Shown here piece after piece: positions 18,088-26,842 of a DNA stretch of 64,000 nucleotides; the stretch's first letter is position 1; each line of letters starts with the position of its first letter. Under the pieces are notes generated by a model, which did no database searches, was not told the origin of the DNA, and saw nothing but the letters and a program-made list of their open reading frames with translations. The DNA comes from Vampirovibrio chlorellavorus (GTDB lineage Bacteria; Cyanobacteriota; Vampirovibrionia; Vampirovibrionales; Vampirovibrionaceae): NCBI RefSeq assembly GCF_003149375.1, contig NZ_QFWH01000007.1, forward strand, positions 1-64,000. The letters run 5' to 3'. The position numbers and the translations under genes are program-made.

Positions 18088-18651
18088 TTATTGCTCCAGC
18101 CGATCGGCGGTTACCGGATCGGTGGACAGGGCCAGAAAATCGCTGAGGAGGTCAATGGACACCGTCCGCTGTTCCAGGTTCACCTCCGGGAAAAAGCGAT
18201 GGATAAAGGGAATGACCACGGTTTCCTCGCTGTCCTCAATCTGGATCTCCAGAAAATCAGACCCACTGGAAGAGAGCAGATCTTTGACCTTGCCACGGGA
18301 GCGGCCATTCTGGGCGTCCACCACGGTCAAGCCAATCAAATCATCGGCCCAGAACTCATTTTCATCCGGTTTGGGCAAGGCGTCCCGGTTGGCGAACACG
18401 GTACTGCCCACCAGTGGCTCCACCGCGTTTCGATTGTCGATGCCCTCCAGGCTGATGACCAGCAGGGGGCCTTGCTCTCGAACCGATTGCACGGAAAAGT
18501 GCAGATGCTCACCGGTTTTGTGGTGCTTCAGGGTCAGTTTTTGTCTGGCCTTGGCCCAGGCGGGATTTTCCGACGTGGGACGCACCTTGATATCACCACG
18601 CACTCCGTGGCAACCAATGATTTTACCGACCCGAACCAGTTGATCGTTCAT
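18088..18651 (-). CDS. rimM: Ribosome maturation factor RimM
   Basis: 16S rRNA processing factor needed for 30S head assembly, binding S19. The N-terminal domain starts VRVGKIIGCHGVRGDIKV. The linker NEFWADDLIGLTVVD leads to the PRC-barrel domain with DFLEIQ, VVIPFIHRFFPEVNLEQRTV. Length (187) is typical. It lies 11 bp after ylqD and 6 bp before trmD. Confidence 0.94.
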   Translation of the reverse strand: MNDQLVRVGKIIGCHGVRGDIKVRPTSENPAWAKARQKLTLKHHKTGEHLHFSVQSVREQGPLLVISLEGIDNRNAVEPLVGSTVFANRDALPKPDENEFWADDLIGLTVVDAQNGRSRGKVKDLLSSSGSDFLEIQIEDSEETVVIPFIHRFFPEVNLEQRTVSIDLLSDFLALSTDPVTADRLEQ

Positions 18652-18662
18652 CTATTCGGCAT

Positions 18663-19136
18663 CTATCCGTTGATGGCAGTGATCATGCCATCTTCCACCA
18701 GAATTTCGGCGTTTTGCAGACGATCATACAGATTGTCGCCCACCCGCAATTCCACGGTGTTTTCCAGCATGCCGGTCACAATAAACTGGCCGTTTTCAAT
18801 GTTGTCCAGATTCCCCAGTTCCGAGGAAATCTGCATTTTCACGGACGCCATCTGGCTGCGCTTTTGCTGGGCTTCCTGATTGAGCTGTTGCAGTTGGCCT
18901 TGCACGTTTTGACCTTGTTGGGCCACTTTTTCCAGTTGTTGCAAGGAATACTGGTACTGGGCTTCCAGTTGCTGCATTTGGGTGTCGATTAACTTGAGTT
19001 CGTTGTCCAGTTCGCTTTTGGCACGGGTGCGGAAATTATCGGTGACCTTGGTTTTTACGGTCACCTGGCGCTTCAGTTGAATGCTGGCTTGGGACGTCAT
19101 GGGGGCCTCAGTTGCTTTTTCCATAATGGACTGCAT
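18663..19136 (-). CDS. ylqD: YlqD family protein
   Basis: 157 residues. An N-terminal segment IQLKRQVTVKTKVTD is followed by a long Gln/Glu/Leu-rich coiled coil (about 45-110), then a beta-rich C-terminus (ENTVELRVGDNLYDRLQNAEILVEDG). The fold and the position directly before rimM-trmD match Bacillus-type YlqD (DUF). Function is not established; genomic position suggests a link to ribosome maturation. AAAGG lies 9 nt before the ATG. Confidence 0.82.
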   Translation of the reverse strand: MQSIMEKATEAPMTSQASIQLKRQVTVKTKVTDNFRTRAKSELDNELKLIDTQMQQLEAQYQYSLQQLEKVAQQGQNVQGQLQQLNQEAQQKRSQMASVKMQISSELGNLDNIENGQFIVTGMLENTVELRVGDNLYDRLQNAEILVEDGMITAING

Positions 19137-19342
19137 GGGGATTGAACCTTTCGATATTAATTTAAGTCCATTCTAACAGAAGCGGGTTTGAAAGTGGGAT
19201 GACTGGCCCCGGAAATAAACATGCGGGGCAGCGGTTGATGATGGCCGACCACTGTGCCAGAATAAACGCATCCCTCTCCCGTGTAAGATCCGATTCCAAC
19301 CTCCTTCCACCCGTCGCCCTGACGCAATAAAGGTCCTCTGCC

Positions 19343-19720
19343 ATGACCCAGATTACCGTTTTGTATTCCAAAATCCACCGAGCCACCGTCACCGATGCCC
19401 AGCTGCACTACGAAGGCAGCCTGACCATTGATCATCACCTGATGCAACAGGCCGGACTGGTGGAGTATCAGCAGATTGACGTGTACAACATCACCAATGG
19501 GGAGCGTTTTACCACCTACGCCATCGTGGGAGAAGCCCACACCGGCATTATTCAGGTCAATGGGGCGGCGGCCCATAAAGCCCGCACCGGGGATCTCATC
19601 ATCATTGCCTCCTATGCCAACATACCCCAGTCTGAAGGCCCCTTGTGGAAACCCAAGCTGGTCTTTGTGGATCGGCAAAACAAGCCCTCTGCTGACAAAC
19701 CGGCCATGTTACCGGTTTAA
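19343..19720 (+). CDS. panD: Aspartate 1-decarboxylase (proenzyme)
   Basis: Pyruvoyl enzyme making beta-alanine for pantothenate and CoA. The self-cleavage site is the Gly25-Ser26 bond in HYEGSLTIDH; the new N-terminal Ser becomes the pyruvoyl group. Other marks are KIHRATVTDAQL, IDVYNITNGERFTTYAI and NGAAAHKARTGDLIIIASYA. Length (125) is normal. AAAGG precedes the ATG. It is divergent from ylqD and overlaps the convergent oxidoreductase by 4 bp. Confidence 0.96.
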   Translation: MTQITVLYSKIHRATVTDAQLHYEGSLTIDHHLMQQAGLVEYQQIDVYNITNGERFTTYAIVGEAHTGIIQVNGAAAHKARTGDLIIIASYANIPQSEGPLWKPKLVFVDRQNKPSADKPAMLPV

Positions 19721-21264
19721 CCCTTTAAAATAAAATTGCTCTTGCGCAGGGCGTCTACAATGGCTTTATCGGCTTTGAGTAGCGAATTGGCTTCAATTTG
19801 CGCGGGGCTCCAGGTGGCCTTCCCCTCAATGCGTAAAGTACCGCCTTGTCGGTGGGCCAAACAGGCTTGTATATCCGCGATGCGTTGGGTGGCAGTATCC
19901 AGCAGCGACTGACCGGACAGGCTGGCCAGTGCGGCGGCCACCCCCACGCCTTCGCCCAGCAGGGCGTTGTGCTGTACAATGCGCCCCGTCCCTTGCCCGA
20001 TGGGGGAATAGCCGGCGGAACGGCTGACGAAGGCGAAATTCTGAACGGCGGTTGTGGCAGGTAAGGCCACCTCCAGACCCACGTTGAAGATGGGCTTGGG
20101 CAAATGCTCGTTGGGATACAGTTGCCAGAGTTGGGTGCCCCGCAAATCCAGCCAGTAGGAGAACGTGCCGATGGCTTTTTCTGGAGCGACGCCACCCTCA
20201 ATGGCCCGGCGGGCGGTCAGTGTCTCCCGGGACAACAGGTTCACGGTCTGGCGTACATAAAGCTCGGAGGGGGGAATGACAGACACTTGCGGAAACGGGC
20301 CTTGCTCTCTCAGGTAGCGCTCAAAGTGACGCATTTCCGCTTGCAGGATGGCAGGAGTCGGCCCGCCCTGGGATAACGCGATCAAGCCCTCCAAATCCAG
20401 ATTTAGCGCCTTGACCTGGGCCACCAGCCCGTTGAATCCCAGACTGCCATCGCTGAGGCGAGACACGTTGCCGCCATCAATGAATATATCGGCGCTGGCG
20501 TAACTGGCCGCGGATTTATTCCGCCACAGGTGGTAATCAATGCCGATCACAGGGTTCAAGATATCCAGGTAATCCTGATCCGGGGGAGCGAAGGTTGGCC
20601 GGGTGAGGTACTCAGTCCGAAGATCCGAGGGGTGATACGGCAGGGCCTGCGCCAGAATCTGTGGTAACTCCGGGTTTTGGCGCAGACGGGCCTCAAAGGC
20701 CTGAAAGGCTTCCACTGACAGGCCGGTAATCCGAAATACCGGGGAAACCCCCAGAAAGTTCTGCTCGGCCCCCAAAATCCCGCCCAATCCTTCCACAAAG
20801 GGCAAGCCCAGGGAGCGGGCCACATCCGCATCGGGGGAGGCGTCAATCACCACCCGGGGATGTAGCACTTCAGGCTTCAGGACTTCGGAGCTGCCCTTTG
20901 GGTTTGTGAGCAGGGCTTGCTCCGGGAAACCTGCCGAATTCAGGGTGAGTTGCACTGTCATCCCGCTGATCACCCGAACCTTGGCCTCTGCTAGCATGGC
21001 TTGCAGCACGGCATGGGCTTTATCCGGGTTTAAAGCCACCCGAATAAAACCACAGCGACTTAAGAACTCCTGAAACAACCCGCACAACAGCTCGGGGGTG
21101 ATGTCCATGTAGGACAAGCCGCCTCGCACGGAAAGTCCACCCAGGGGGCCGGTGCTGCGCCGGGCCAATACGGTAACGGCTCCGGCCCGGCTGGCCGAAA
21201 TAGCGGTCAGGATGCTTTCAATTTCATCCCCAACCACCAGCACCTGGCATTGTGTCTCACGCAT
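19717..21264 (-). CDS. FAD-dependent oxidoreductase
   Basis: 515 residues. The N-terminal dinucleotide-binding region CQVLVVGDEIESILTAISASRAG replaces the classic GxGxxG with GDEIES, but the following GPLGGLSVRGGLSYMD and VVIDASPDADVARSLGLPF are typical of the FAD_oxidored family (pfam12831-like). The substrate is unknown. The altered dinucleotide loop is worth noting. It is the last of three minus-strand genes and overlaps panD tail to tail by 4 bp. Confidence 0.75.
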   Translation of the reverse strand: MRETQCQVLVVGDEIESILTAISASRAGAVTVLARRSTGPLGGLSVRGGLSYMDITPELLCGLFQEFLSRCGFIRVALNPDKAHAVLQAMLAEAKVRVISGMTVQLTLNSAGFPEQALLTNPKGSSEVLKPEVLHPRVVIDASPDADVARSLGLPFVEGLGGILGAEQNFLGVSPVFRITGLSVEAFQAFEARLRQNPELPQILAQALPYHPSDLRTEYLTRPTFAPPDQDYLDILNPVIGIDYHLWRNKSAASYASADIFIDGGNVSRLSDGSLGFNGLVAQVKALNLDLEGLIALSQGGPTPAILQAEMRHFERYLREQGPFPQVSVIPPSELYVRQTVNLLSRETLTARRAIEGGVAPEKAIGTFSYWLDLRGTQLWQLYPNEHLPKPIFNVGLEVALPATTAVQNFAFVSRSAGYSPIGQGTGRIVQHNALLGEGVGVAAALASLSGQSLLDTATQRIADIQACLAHRQGGTLRIEGKATWSPAQIEANSLLKADKAIVDALRKSNFILKG

Positions 21265-21275
21265 GTCGGGTCTGC

Positions 21276-21806
21276 CTACTGCCCAGGGCTGGCCTGATTT
21301 TGCGGTTGCCGGGGCTGGTTTTTCAGCTCGTCAATTTCCAGGATGGGTGGCCCACTGGTCACTTCCAGTTCTCCCCAGTATCCGGCCAAAAAGTAGGTGT
21401 CCCCTTGCTTGTAGAAATAGTCAATGGCCCCGTAGTCCACGGTGCCCGTGGCCGGGTCAATGTAGGGCTGGATGCGGCTTTGCCACTTGACCTGTTCCAT
21501 GTTGGGAAAGAAAATGCGGCCTCGGCGGTAGCTGAACTTGGGACTTTCCTCCTCCCCTTCCTTGCTCATATCAAAGCCTTCGGGGATTTCCCCCTCCTCG
21601 TCGTCCGGATCGTCCGCCGGGGGCTTTACCGGGACTTCCGGTGGGGTGTACAGCGGGTACTTTTCGTTAATGGCCAATTCCAGTTGGAAATCGACAAAGC
21701 TCATGGTGGTTTTCAGGTTCAGCACAAAGCTCTCCTCCAGAACCACCGTATCAAAACCGCCTCCAAAGTCCGTGTAGTTGACCCGTTCCATCGTCCGCAC
21801 CTTCAT
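21276..21806 (-). CDS. Hypothetical acidic-linker protein
   Basis: 176 residues of unknown family. Two beta-rich parts (about 1-50 and 88-155) flank a Pro/Asp/Glu-rich linker (PPADDPDDEEGEIPEG). The C-terminal part reads WQSRIQPYIDPATGTVDYGAIDYFYKQ-like and could be a small ligand or partner domain. No signal peptide or membrane helix. ATG 21791 (fifteen bases in) also has a plausible AAGG upstream. It lies 11 bp upstream of the FAD oxidoreductase, so the two are probably cotranscribed. Confidence 0.65.
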   Translation of the reverse strand: MKVRTMERVNYTDFGGGFDTVVLEESFVLNLKTTMSFVDFQLELAINEKYPLYTPPEVPVKPPADDPDDEEGEIPEGFDMSKEGEEESPKFSYRRGRIFFPNMEQVKWQSRIQPYIDPATGTVDYGAIDYFYKQGDTYFLAGYWGELEVTSGPPILEIDELKNQPRQPQNQASPGQ

Positions 21807-21829
21807 TCCGCAAAACTGTACCAGTTTCT

Positions 21830-21835
21830 ATTATA
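21830..21835 (-). promoter_or_regulatory. -10 element TATAAT upstream of the 176-residue gene
   Basis: A perfect TATAAT on the minus strand 24 bp before the start at 21806; the -35 region is not recognisable. Confidence 0.4.
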
Positions 21836-21901
21836 CGTGTTGCGGGCGGGTATGGGGGATTCCGGGTTCAGCTTGTCGGCGGCTTGGGAATGCAGCCCCA
21901 C

Positions 21902-22375
21902 CTAGCTGTAGTACTTCAGGGTGAACTGTTTGTAGGCGATCATCCCGAAAATGCCCACGGCAGGCAGGGCATAGATGAAACTGTCCACGTCTGTGGTCAG
22001 GAAGCGGGGCATAAAGCGGGAGTACAAGCCGCCAATGGTGTGAATGTCCTGATAGGAAAACCAGCCAAACAGCAACAGCGCCAGCAGGGCCAGGGTAAAC
22101 AGACCCAGCCCGCCGCTTTCATCTTCCATTTTTTGCCGGATTAAAACCCCGGCAATAAACGTGCTTAGCAAGAGCAGGGTAGGCGCCATCCAGCTTTCCG
22201 TGTAAAAGTTGCTTTGGGTAAAGAAGTACACGGCCCAGTTGACGATAATGACCGTTAATACGGGCAGCAAAAAAAAGTAGAACAGCAGAAAGAAATGCCT
22301 CAGGAATGAGGGCAAGAAGCCTTTGGCGGCCTCTTTCTCCGCCGGGTTGCTCGCTGAATGCGGCGTCCTCAACAA
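21902..22375 (-). CDS. Hypothetical membrane protein, four helices
   Basis: 157 residues with four hydrophobic helices: about 26-48 (FFLLFYFFLLPVLTVIIVNW), 64-80, 93-111 (LGLFTLALLALLLFGW) and 134-150. Short charged loops separate them. No conserved functional residues are recognised. It precedes the 176-residue gene by 95 bp and may be independent, because a TATAAT box lies between them. Confidence 0.62.
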   Translation of the reverse strand: MLRTPHSASNPAEKEAAKGFLPSFLRHFFLLFYFFLLPVLTVIIVNWAVYFFTQSNFYTESWMAPTLLLLSTFIAGVLIRQKMEDESGGLGLFTLALLALLLFGWFSYQDIHTIGGLYSRFMPRFLTTDVDSFIYALPAVGIFGMIAYKQFTLKYYS

Positions 22376-22412
22376 GCCAGGAACTCCTTCAGAATCGTGG
22401 TTCTGTTGCGGG

Positions 22413-22418
22413 TATAAT
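22413..22418 (+). promoter_or_regulatory. -10 element TATAAT upstream of era
   Basis: A perfect TATAAT in GGGTATAATAG, 108 bp before the era start; a weak TTCAGA lies 19 bp upstream of it. Confidence 0.42.
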
Positions 22419-22525
22419 AGTGGGCAAAGTGATCATAGCTGTTTTCTAAGTTCCTTATTCGGCACTTTTTTAATCGACTTTAATTCATTTTTTCAGTTCC
22501 CTTACCCAATTCAGGAATCCCTCTT

Positions 22526-23434
22526 ATGTTTCGTTCCGGTTTTGCCGCTCTGCTGGGTCGGCCCAATGTGGGAAAATCCACGCTGCTCAACCGTTTGGTG
22601 GGCCAAAAAATTGCCATCACCAGTCCGGTGGCCCAAACCACCCGTCACCGCATCAAGGGCGTGGTGACCACGGAAAAAGGACAGGTGGTGTTTTTGGACA
22701 CCCCGGGCTTTTCCAAGCCGCTGGACAAGCTGGGTACCTATCTGACGGATGAGAGTCTGGCCGCTTTATCGGAGGCCGACGTGTTCCTGATGGTGGTGGA
22801 TGTCTCTCAACCGCCGGGCAAAGGGGATGAATGGGTGGCCACCCAGATTCGGGAAACCGGCAAGTTTGTGCTGCTGGTGCTGAACAAAAGCGATGTACTG
22901 AAAAACAAGCCGGTGAAGCTATTGGCGCATCGCAAGGCCTACAATGAGCTGTTTACCGGCTACCCCAAGGTGAAAGCTCTCAGCGTTTCGGCCAAGACCG
23001 GCAAGCACATGGGCGAACTGATTGAGACCATCATCCGTAAACTGCCGGAAGGCCCTGCCTATTACCCGGAGGACGCCGTGACCGATCAGCGGTTGCGGGA
23101 AATTACCGCTGAAATCATTCGGGAAAAAGTCTTGCTGAACACCCGGGAGGAGATCCCGCACAGTGTGGCCGTGGGGATTGAGAGTTTTAACGAGGATGAT
23201 CCCGCCATTACCCACATTGAAGCCACCTTGTACGTGGATCAAAAGTCCCAGAAAGGCATTTTGATTGGACAGGCGGGCAGCATGATCAAGGAAATCGGCA
23301 CGCAAGCCCGTTTGGAAATTGAAACGCTACTGGAGCAGAAAGTGCATCTGGCCCTGAACGTGAAACTGAAGGAAAACTGGCGCAAGGATAAAATTTTCCT
23401 CAAATCTCTGGGCCTGGCCCCACCAGAGCATTAG
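22526..23434 (+). CDS. era: GTPase Era
   Basis: Essential GTPase binding the 16S rRNA 3' end during 30S maturation. The G1 motif GRPNVGKSTL (about 11-20), switch TTRHR, G3 DTPGF and G4 NKSD are all present, and the C-terminal KH domain holds GILIGQAGSMIKEIG. Length (302) is standard. AGGAAT precedes the ATG. It stands alone, 120 bp before the next gene. Confidence 0.96.
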   Translation: MFRSGFAALLGRPNVGKSTLLNRLVGQKIAITSPVAQTTRHRIKGVVTTEKGQVVFLDTPGFSKPLDKLGTYLTDESLAALSEADVFLMVVDVSQPPGKGDEWVATQIRETGKFVLLVLNKSDVLKNKPVKLLAHRKAYNELFTGYPKVKALSVSAKTGKHMGELIETIIRKLPEGPAYYPEDAVTDQRLREITAEIIREKVLLNTREEIPHSVAVGIESFNEDDPAITHIEATLYVDQKSQKGILIGQAGSMIKEIGTQARLEIETLLEQKVHLALNVKLKENWRKDKIFLKSLGLAPPEH

Positions 23435-23593
23435 GCCACGCTCGGCCATCCGCTTTTCAGTATCTTTTCCCAAGTCTTTCTCGTCTTTCCGTTAAAATAA
23501 ACAAAACTTTTCGGTGTATGGGCGACAACCCCCTCGACCCCCTGGCCCGCCCAAATGATTTTCAGCCTACCGGACACGCAAAGGAACCCGCTT

Positions 23594-24484
23594 ATGACTA
23601 TTTCTACCCTTCGAAACTCCAAACGGTTTGTGGCTCAGGCCTTATTGCTGGTGACCCTGCTGGCGGGGGGCGCTAACTCCAAGGTACTGGCTCAAAACCT
23701 GCCCGGGCAGCCCACCATGGCTGCGCCCATCAAGGCTGGTGGCATTATGGCCCTGGATTTACCCGACAGCAGCGCCCAGTCGGTTTCTCTGGATATTGTC
23801 AAAGGCCGCTTCTCCGATTATTCCGTGGGGCGTATTGTCCTCACCGGCTCCGGCATTGATTTTCGGAACGGAACCTTGCAGGGCCTCAAGGCCAACATTC
23901 TGGAGGGGGATTTTGACAACCTGCTAGTCGACAAGCTCTCGCTGGTCACTCCGGCCTTTTCCTTCGATACCATGCAGTTGTTGAACAACCGGGCCTTTGT
24001 CTTGTCCCAGCCCGTCACCGCTCAGGTTAGTCTGGCCATTAGCGAAAGCGGGATCAACCGCTTTCTGGCCAACCCAAAAACCCTGGGGAAAATTGAAAAA
24101 TCCCTGCAAAAGCAAACCGGCGGCCTCAAGCTGATCACCTTTTCCAACCCCAACTTTAGTTTGCTGGGTGGGAACAAGGTTAAGCTCAACCTGACCGGAG
24201 TGGTGGCCCAAGGGTTGGCCGTGCCGCTGGAAATGACCGGCAAGCTGGCCCTGCAAGGCGGGCAACTCAGCCTGCAAAACCTGCAAATGGCCTCAGGCGG
24301 GAATGACCTGAACCTGCCCATGGACGTCTCCAAGACCTTTCAGGACAAAATCAACGAGCTGATTGACCTGAAGCGTCTGGGAAAAAACAGTATGGTCATT
24401 TACGCCGACAGCATGAAGGTCAGTGGTAAAACCCTGAATATTGACGGCCATGCCACCCTGACCAAGCTGCAGTTCGGAGCTTAA
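23594..24484 (+). CDS. Exported DUF2993 family protein
   Basis: 296 residues starting at the ATG with AAAGGA 9 nt upstream; an in-frame ATG at 23555 would add 13 unlikely residues. A signal peptide (basic start, LLLVTLLAGGANSKVLA) ends near residue 34. The mature part carries DUF2993 features (GTLQGLKANILEGDFDN, LAISESGINRFLANP, LLGGNKVKLNLTGVV), a family common in cyanobacteria and actinobacteria and related to lipid-binding LmeA. It probably acts in the envelope. The transcript ends at the strong terminator about 100 bp downstream. Confidence 0.78.
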   Translation: MTISTLRNSKRFVAQALLLVTLLAGGANSKVLAQNLPGQPTMAAPIKAGGIMALDLPDSSAQSVSLDIVKGRFSDYSVGRIVLTGSGIDFRNGTLQGLKANILEGDFDNLLVDKLSLVTPAFSFDTMQLLNNRAFVLSQPVTAQVSLAISESGINRFLANPKTLGKIEKSLQKQTGGLKLITFSNPNFSLLGGNKVKLNLTGVVAQGLAVPLEMTGKLALQGGQLSLQNLQMASGGNDLNLPMDVSKTFQDKINELIDLKRLGKNSMVIYADSMKVSGKTLNIDGHATLTKLQFGA

Positions 24485-24578
24485 ATTCATACAATTCAAG
24501 GTGAGGCTACCATTACACACGCCTTTCACGGGTAGTCTCTCCCGGATTCTATAGCTATTAGCAGGCCTATAAAAAGTA

Positions 24579-24611
24579 CCCCCGCCAACCGAAGTTGACG
24601 GGGGCTTTTTT
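24579..24611. terminator. Bidirectional Rho-independent terminator
   Basis: CCCCCGCCAAC (24579-24589) pairs with GTTGACGGGGG (24594-24604), with one mismatch and a CGAA loop, followed by CTTTTTT on plus. On minus the stem is followed by TACTTTTTAT. It serves the DUF2993 gene and the convergent Cys-rich mini-gene. Confidence 0.88.
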
Positions 24612-24647
24612 GATGTCGCTACTTTTTAGTGCGGCGATTAGGGCTAA

Positions 24648-24770
24648 CTATTTGCAGCACTCAGCGCCGGAACCACAGCAGGGCCCCGGGCAGCAGCCGC
24701 TGTTTGCCAAAGCGATGGTACCGCCAAACACGCTGGCCAGCACAATGAGGGTGGCGAATAATTTTTTCAT
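24648..24770 (-). CDS. Secreted Cys-pair mini-protein (40 aa)
   Basis: ATG at 24770 with AGGAGT 11 nt upstream; a longer frame from 24908 lacks support. A signal peptide MKKLFATLIVLASVFGGTIALA is followed by an 18-residue mature peptide containing six Cys in three CC pairs (GCCPGPCCGSGAECCK). Such density suggests metal binding (copper, zinc) or a tightly disulfide-bonded peptide. The next gene upstream is also secreted with CC pairs. No family is recognised. Confidence 0.72.
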   Translation of the reverse strand: MKKLFATLIVLASVFGGTIALANSGCCPGPCCGSGAECCK

Positions 24771-24889
24771 ACTAACAAGTACTCCTGAATCATAATACTG
24801 TACGTTTAACGGGCGGTCATTGACAGTCTGGTGAGACTGAAAACGGGACACCGGGCTCATTTTCTCCACCGTAAAAAGAGCCCCGCTGC

Positions 24890-25228
24890 CTAGTTCAGGA
24901 GGACGCACAGTTCAAGGTATCGGTGGGATTGATCCGGAACAAACGCCAGATCGGTTCGAGATTGCCCCAAAACGGGTTGCAAATCCAGGAACGCCCAATA
25001 ATCAAAGGGTAAACCTGAAAGGGCCAAATCCGGCAGGGGGCCACTAAAGCCGGTCTGATCCGGTTGGGTTTGCGTGGCGGGTTGCACCACACAACAGGCT
25101 GGCAACTCCTTTTGAACCGCATGCCCACCTTGTTGGCAACAGGCATGAGAGGGCCCGGTCAACAGGCAAAGTGAGGTCAACCAAGCGGCTAACGCGACGA
25201 CAATGACCAAAAACCGGTTTGACTTCAT
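24890..25228 (-). CDS. Secreted protein with Cys-Cys motifs
   Basis: 112 residues from the ATG at 25228 (MKSNRF); a TTG at 25240 is an alternative. A signal peptide (FLVIVVALAAWLTSLCLLTG) is followed immediately by HACCQQGGHAVQKELPACCVV, a His/CC-rich motif reminiscent of small metal-handling exported proteins. The remainder is Leu/Asp/Pro-rich and ends LELCVLLN. It is 119 bp upstream of the 40-residue CC mini-gene on the same strand. A metal role is inference. Confidence 0.6.
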   Translation of the reverse strand: MKSNRFLVIVVALAAWLTSLCLLTGPSHACCQQGGHAVQKELPACCVVQPATQTQPDQTGFSGPLPDLALSGLPFDYWAFLDLQPVLGQSRTDLAFVPDQSHRYLELCVLLN

Positions 25229-25320
25229 GTGCGATCTCAAGTTGCTAATTTCAGGTTAGCACTGATTATTATGACTTACCACCAACGAAACAGCTTTCGG
25301 GCCATAATGGCGTGAAAGGT

Positions 25321-26256
25321 TTACTTCAGCGAGGGGCTTTTGATATCCACCAGACTGCACCAGTGGCTGTACTTGGGCACCTTGTTGCGCACCACGTCAA
25401 AGTACAAATCCTGCAAGCGCTGGGTAATGGGGCCAATCTTGCCATGGCCCACCGGACGATGCTCGATCATGGTCACCGGGGCCACCTGGGCAGCCGTGCC
25501 GGTGAAGAAGATCTCCTCGGCCCGGTACAATTCGGTACGATCCACCACCCGTTCTTCCACCACCAGGCCCAGTTCCTCCCGGGCCAGGGTCATAATGCTA
25601 TCCCGGGTCACGCCTTCCAGAATGTTCTCGGTGGAAGGCGGGGTGACCAGCTTGCCTTTGCGCACCAGAAAGACGTTCATGGCGCTCCCTTCCGAGACAT
25701 GCCCTTCGTTGGTCAGGGAGATGACCTCATCAAAACCCTTGCGCTTGGCGTCGGTAATCATGATGGCCGTGTTCATGTAAGCCCCGCTGGCTTTAGCCGC
25801 AGGCGGAATGGCGTTGTCATCCACCCGGCGCCAGGCCGATACGCACACATGCAAGCCGTCCCGGGTGTTGACGTAATCGCCCAGTGGCTGGGTCCAGGCG
25901 CAGTAGTCGGTTTTCACCTTGTCCAGAAACGGGCCAATGCTGGAGCCGGACTTGTAGATGGTAAAGCGAATGTAGAAATCCTGTTGGTGGGCGTTTTTGC
26001 GGGCCAATTCCTCGGTCATGGCCATCAGCTGCTCCAGAGAGGCCTCCGGGGTCATGTAGAAAATGCGGCTATTGGCCAGAATGCGCTCGTAATGCTCTTT
26101 CATCCTGAAAATGGAGACCTGGCCGGTTTCCGGCAGCCAATAACCCCGAATGCCTTCAAAAATGGCGGTGCCATAGAGGAAAGAGTGGTTTTTAATGCCC
26201 AGATTGGCTTGCTCGGTGGGGATATACTGCCCTTCAAAAAAAGAAATGTCACTCAT
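25321..26256 (-). CDS. ilvE: Branched-chain amino acid aminotransferase
   Basis: PLP fold-type IV transaminase interconverting Val, Leu and Ile with their 2-keto acids and glutamate. Motifs: GTAIFEGIRGYW, the PLP lysine in PAAKASGAYMNTAIM, and EGSAMNVFLVRKGKLVTPP with SIMTLAREELGL. Length (311) is standard. It can both complete synthesis of branched-chain amino acids and open leucine degradation, whose later enzymes are at 47.5-53 kb. A 5+2+5 palindrome, GTATGAACATAC, lies 45 bp upstream (26300-26311). Confidence 0.94.
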   Translation of the reverse strand: MSDISFFEGQYIPTEQANLGIKNHSFLYGTAIFEGIRGYWLPETGQVSIFRMKEHYERILANSRIFYMTPEASLEQLMAMTEELARKNAHQQDFYIRFTIYKSGSSIGPFLDKVKTDYCAWTQPLGDYVNTRDGLHVCVSAWRRVDDNAIPPAAKASGAYMNTAIMITDAKRKGFDEVISLTNEGHVSEGSAMNVFLVRKGKLVTPPSTENILEGVTRDSIMTLAREELGLVVEERVVDRTELYRAEEIFFTGTAAQVAPVTMIEHRPVGHGKIGPITQRLQDLYFDVVRNKVPKYSHWCSLVDIKSPSLK

Positions 26257-26431
26257 AGTTACTGCTTTCCATGCTTGCGGTTTGAGTCTGGCTCACTGGG
26301 TATGAACATACCACAAAGGCACAGCCGAGTGAGGAAGCGCGGAGCCAGCCGTCAGGCGCTGCCTGCCCTTGAGGCCAATCCTCCCTTTGTCTGTCGGCAT
26401 AAGGGCCTTGATCTGGCCTTGCCTCAGCGCA

Positions 26432-26842
26432 CTAGGAAAGCAGGATGCGCCCATCCTCCTGCGGATAGGCTTTCACCGTGATCTGGCATATTTCATTCAA
26501 AAGGCTGCGATAGACCATGCGCCGCAGATGGTCCGAAGCGTCTGCCGGACTGAGCGTGGCCTCTCTCAAATGGATTTCCAGCACGGTGCCGGGAGAAAAG
26601 TCCAGCATGCCAAAGGATCGCACTTCGATCCCCTCCATAATCTCACCCATGTACCGGGTGTTCAGTCTCAACCGATCCCGCTCCGCCCAGGCCCCCAAAA
26701 GGCTATCACTGAAATCGTCTTCGTAGATCAGCAGAATGGTTTCGTAAAATCGTGCGGCATCCACCAGTCGCCGGGCTGAAGGGCCCAAGGTATCCGAAAC
26801 AATGATCCGGGGGCTGGTACTCGCTTCCAGTAAGCGCTCCAT
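26432..26842 (-). CDS. Hypothetical protein
   Basis: 136 residues of unknown family, mixed alpha/beta (RLVDAARFYETILLIYEDD, SFGMLDFSPGTVLEIHLREA, LRRMVYRSLLNEICQITVKAY). It has neither signal peptide nor membrane helix. A GAGAG Shine-Dalgarno lies before the ATG. It is upstream of ilvE by 175 bp on the same strand. Confidence 0.6.
   Translation of the reverse strand: MERLLEASTSPRIIVSDTLGPSARRLVDAARFYETILLIYEDDFSDSLLGAWAERDRLRLNTRYMGEIMEGIEVRSFGMLDFSPGTVLEIHLREATLSPADASDHLRRMVYRSLLNEICQITVKAYPQEDGRILLS

Noticed and set aside
17881-18879. 332-codon plus-strand frame opposite trmD/rimM/ylqD
   Set aside because: Spans three conserved genes and their junctions on the other strand; shadow.
25312-26481. 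389-codon plus-strand frame opposite ilvE
   Set aside because: Antisense to a clear aminotransferase; no recognisable protein features.
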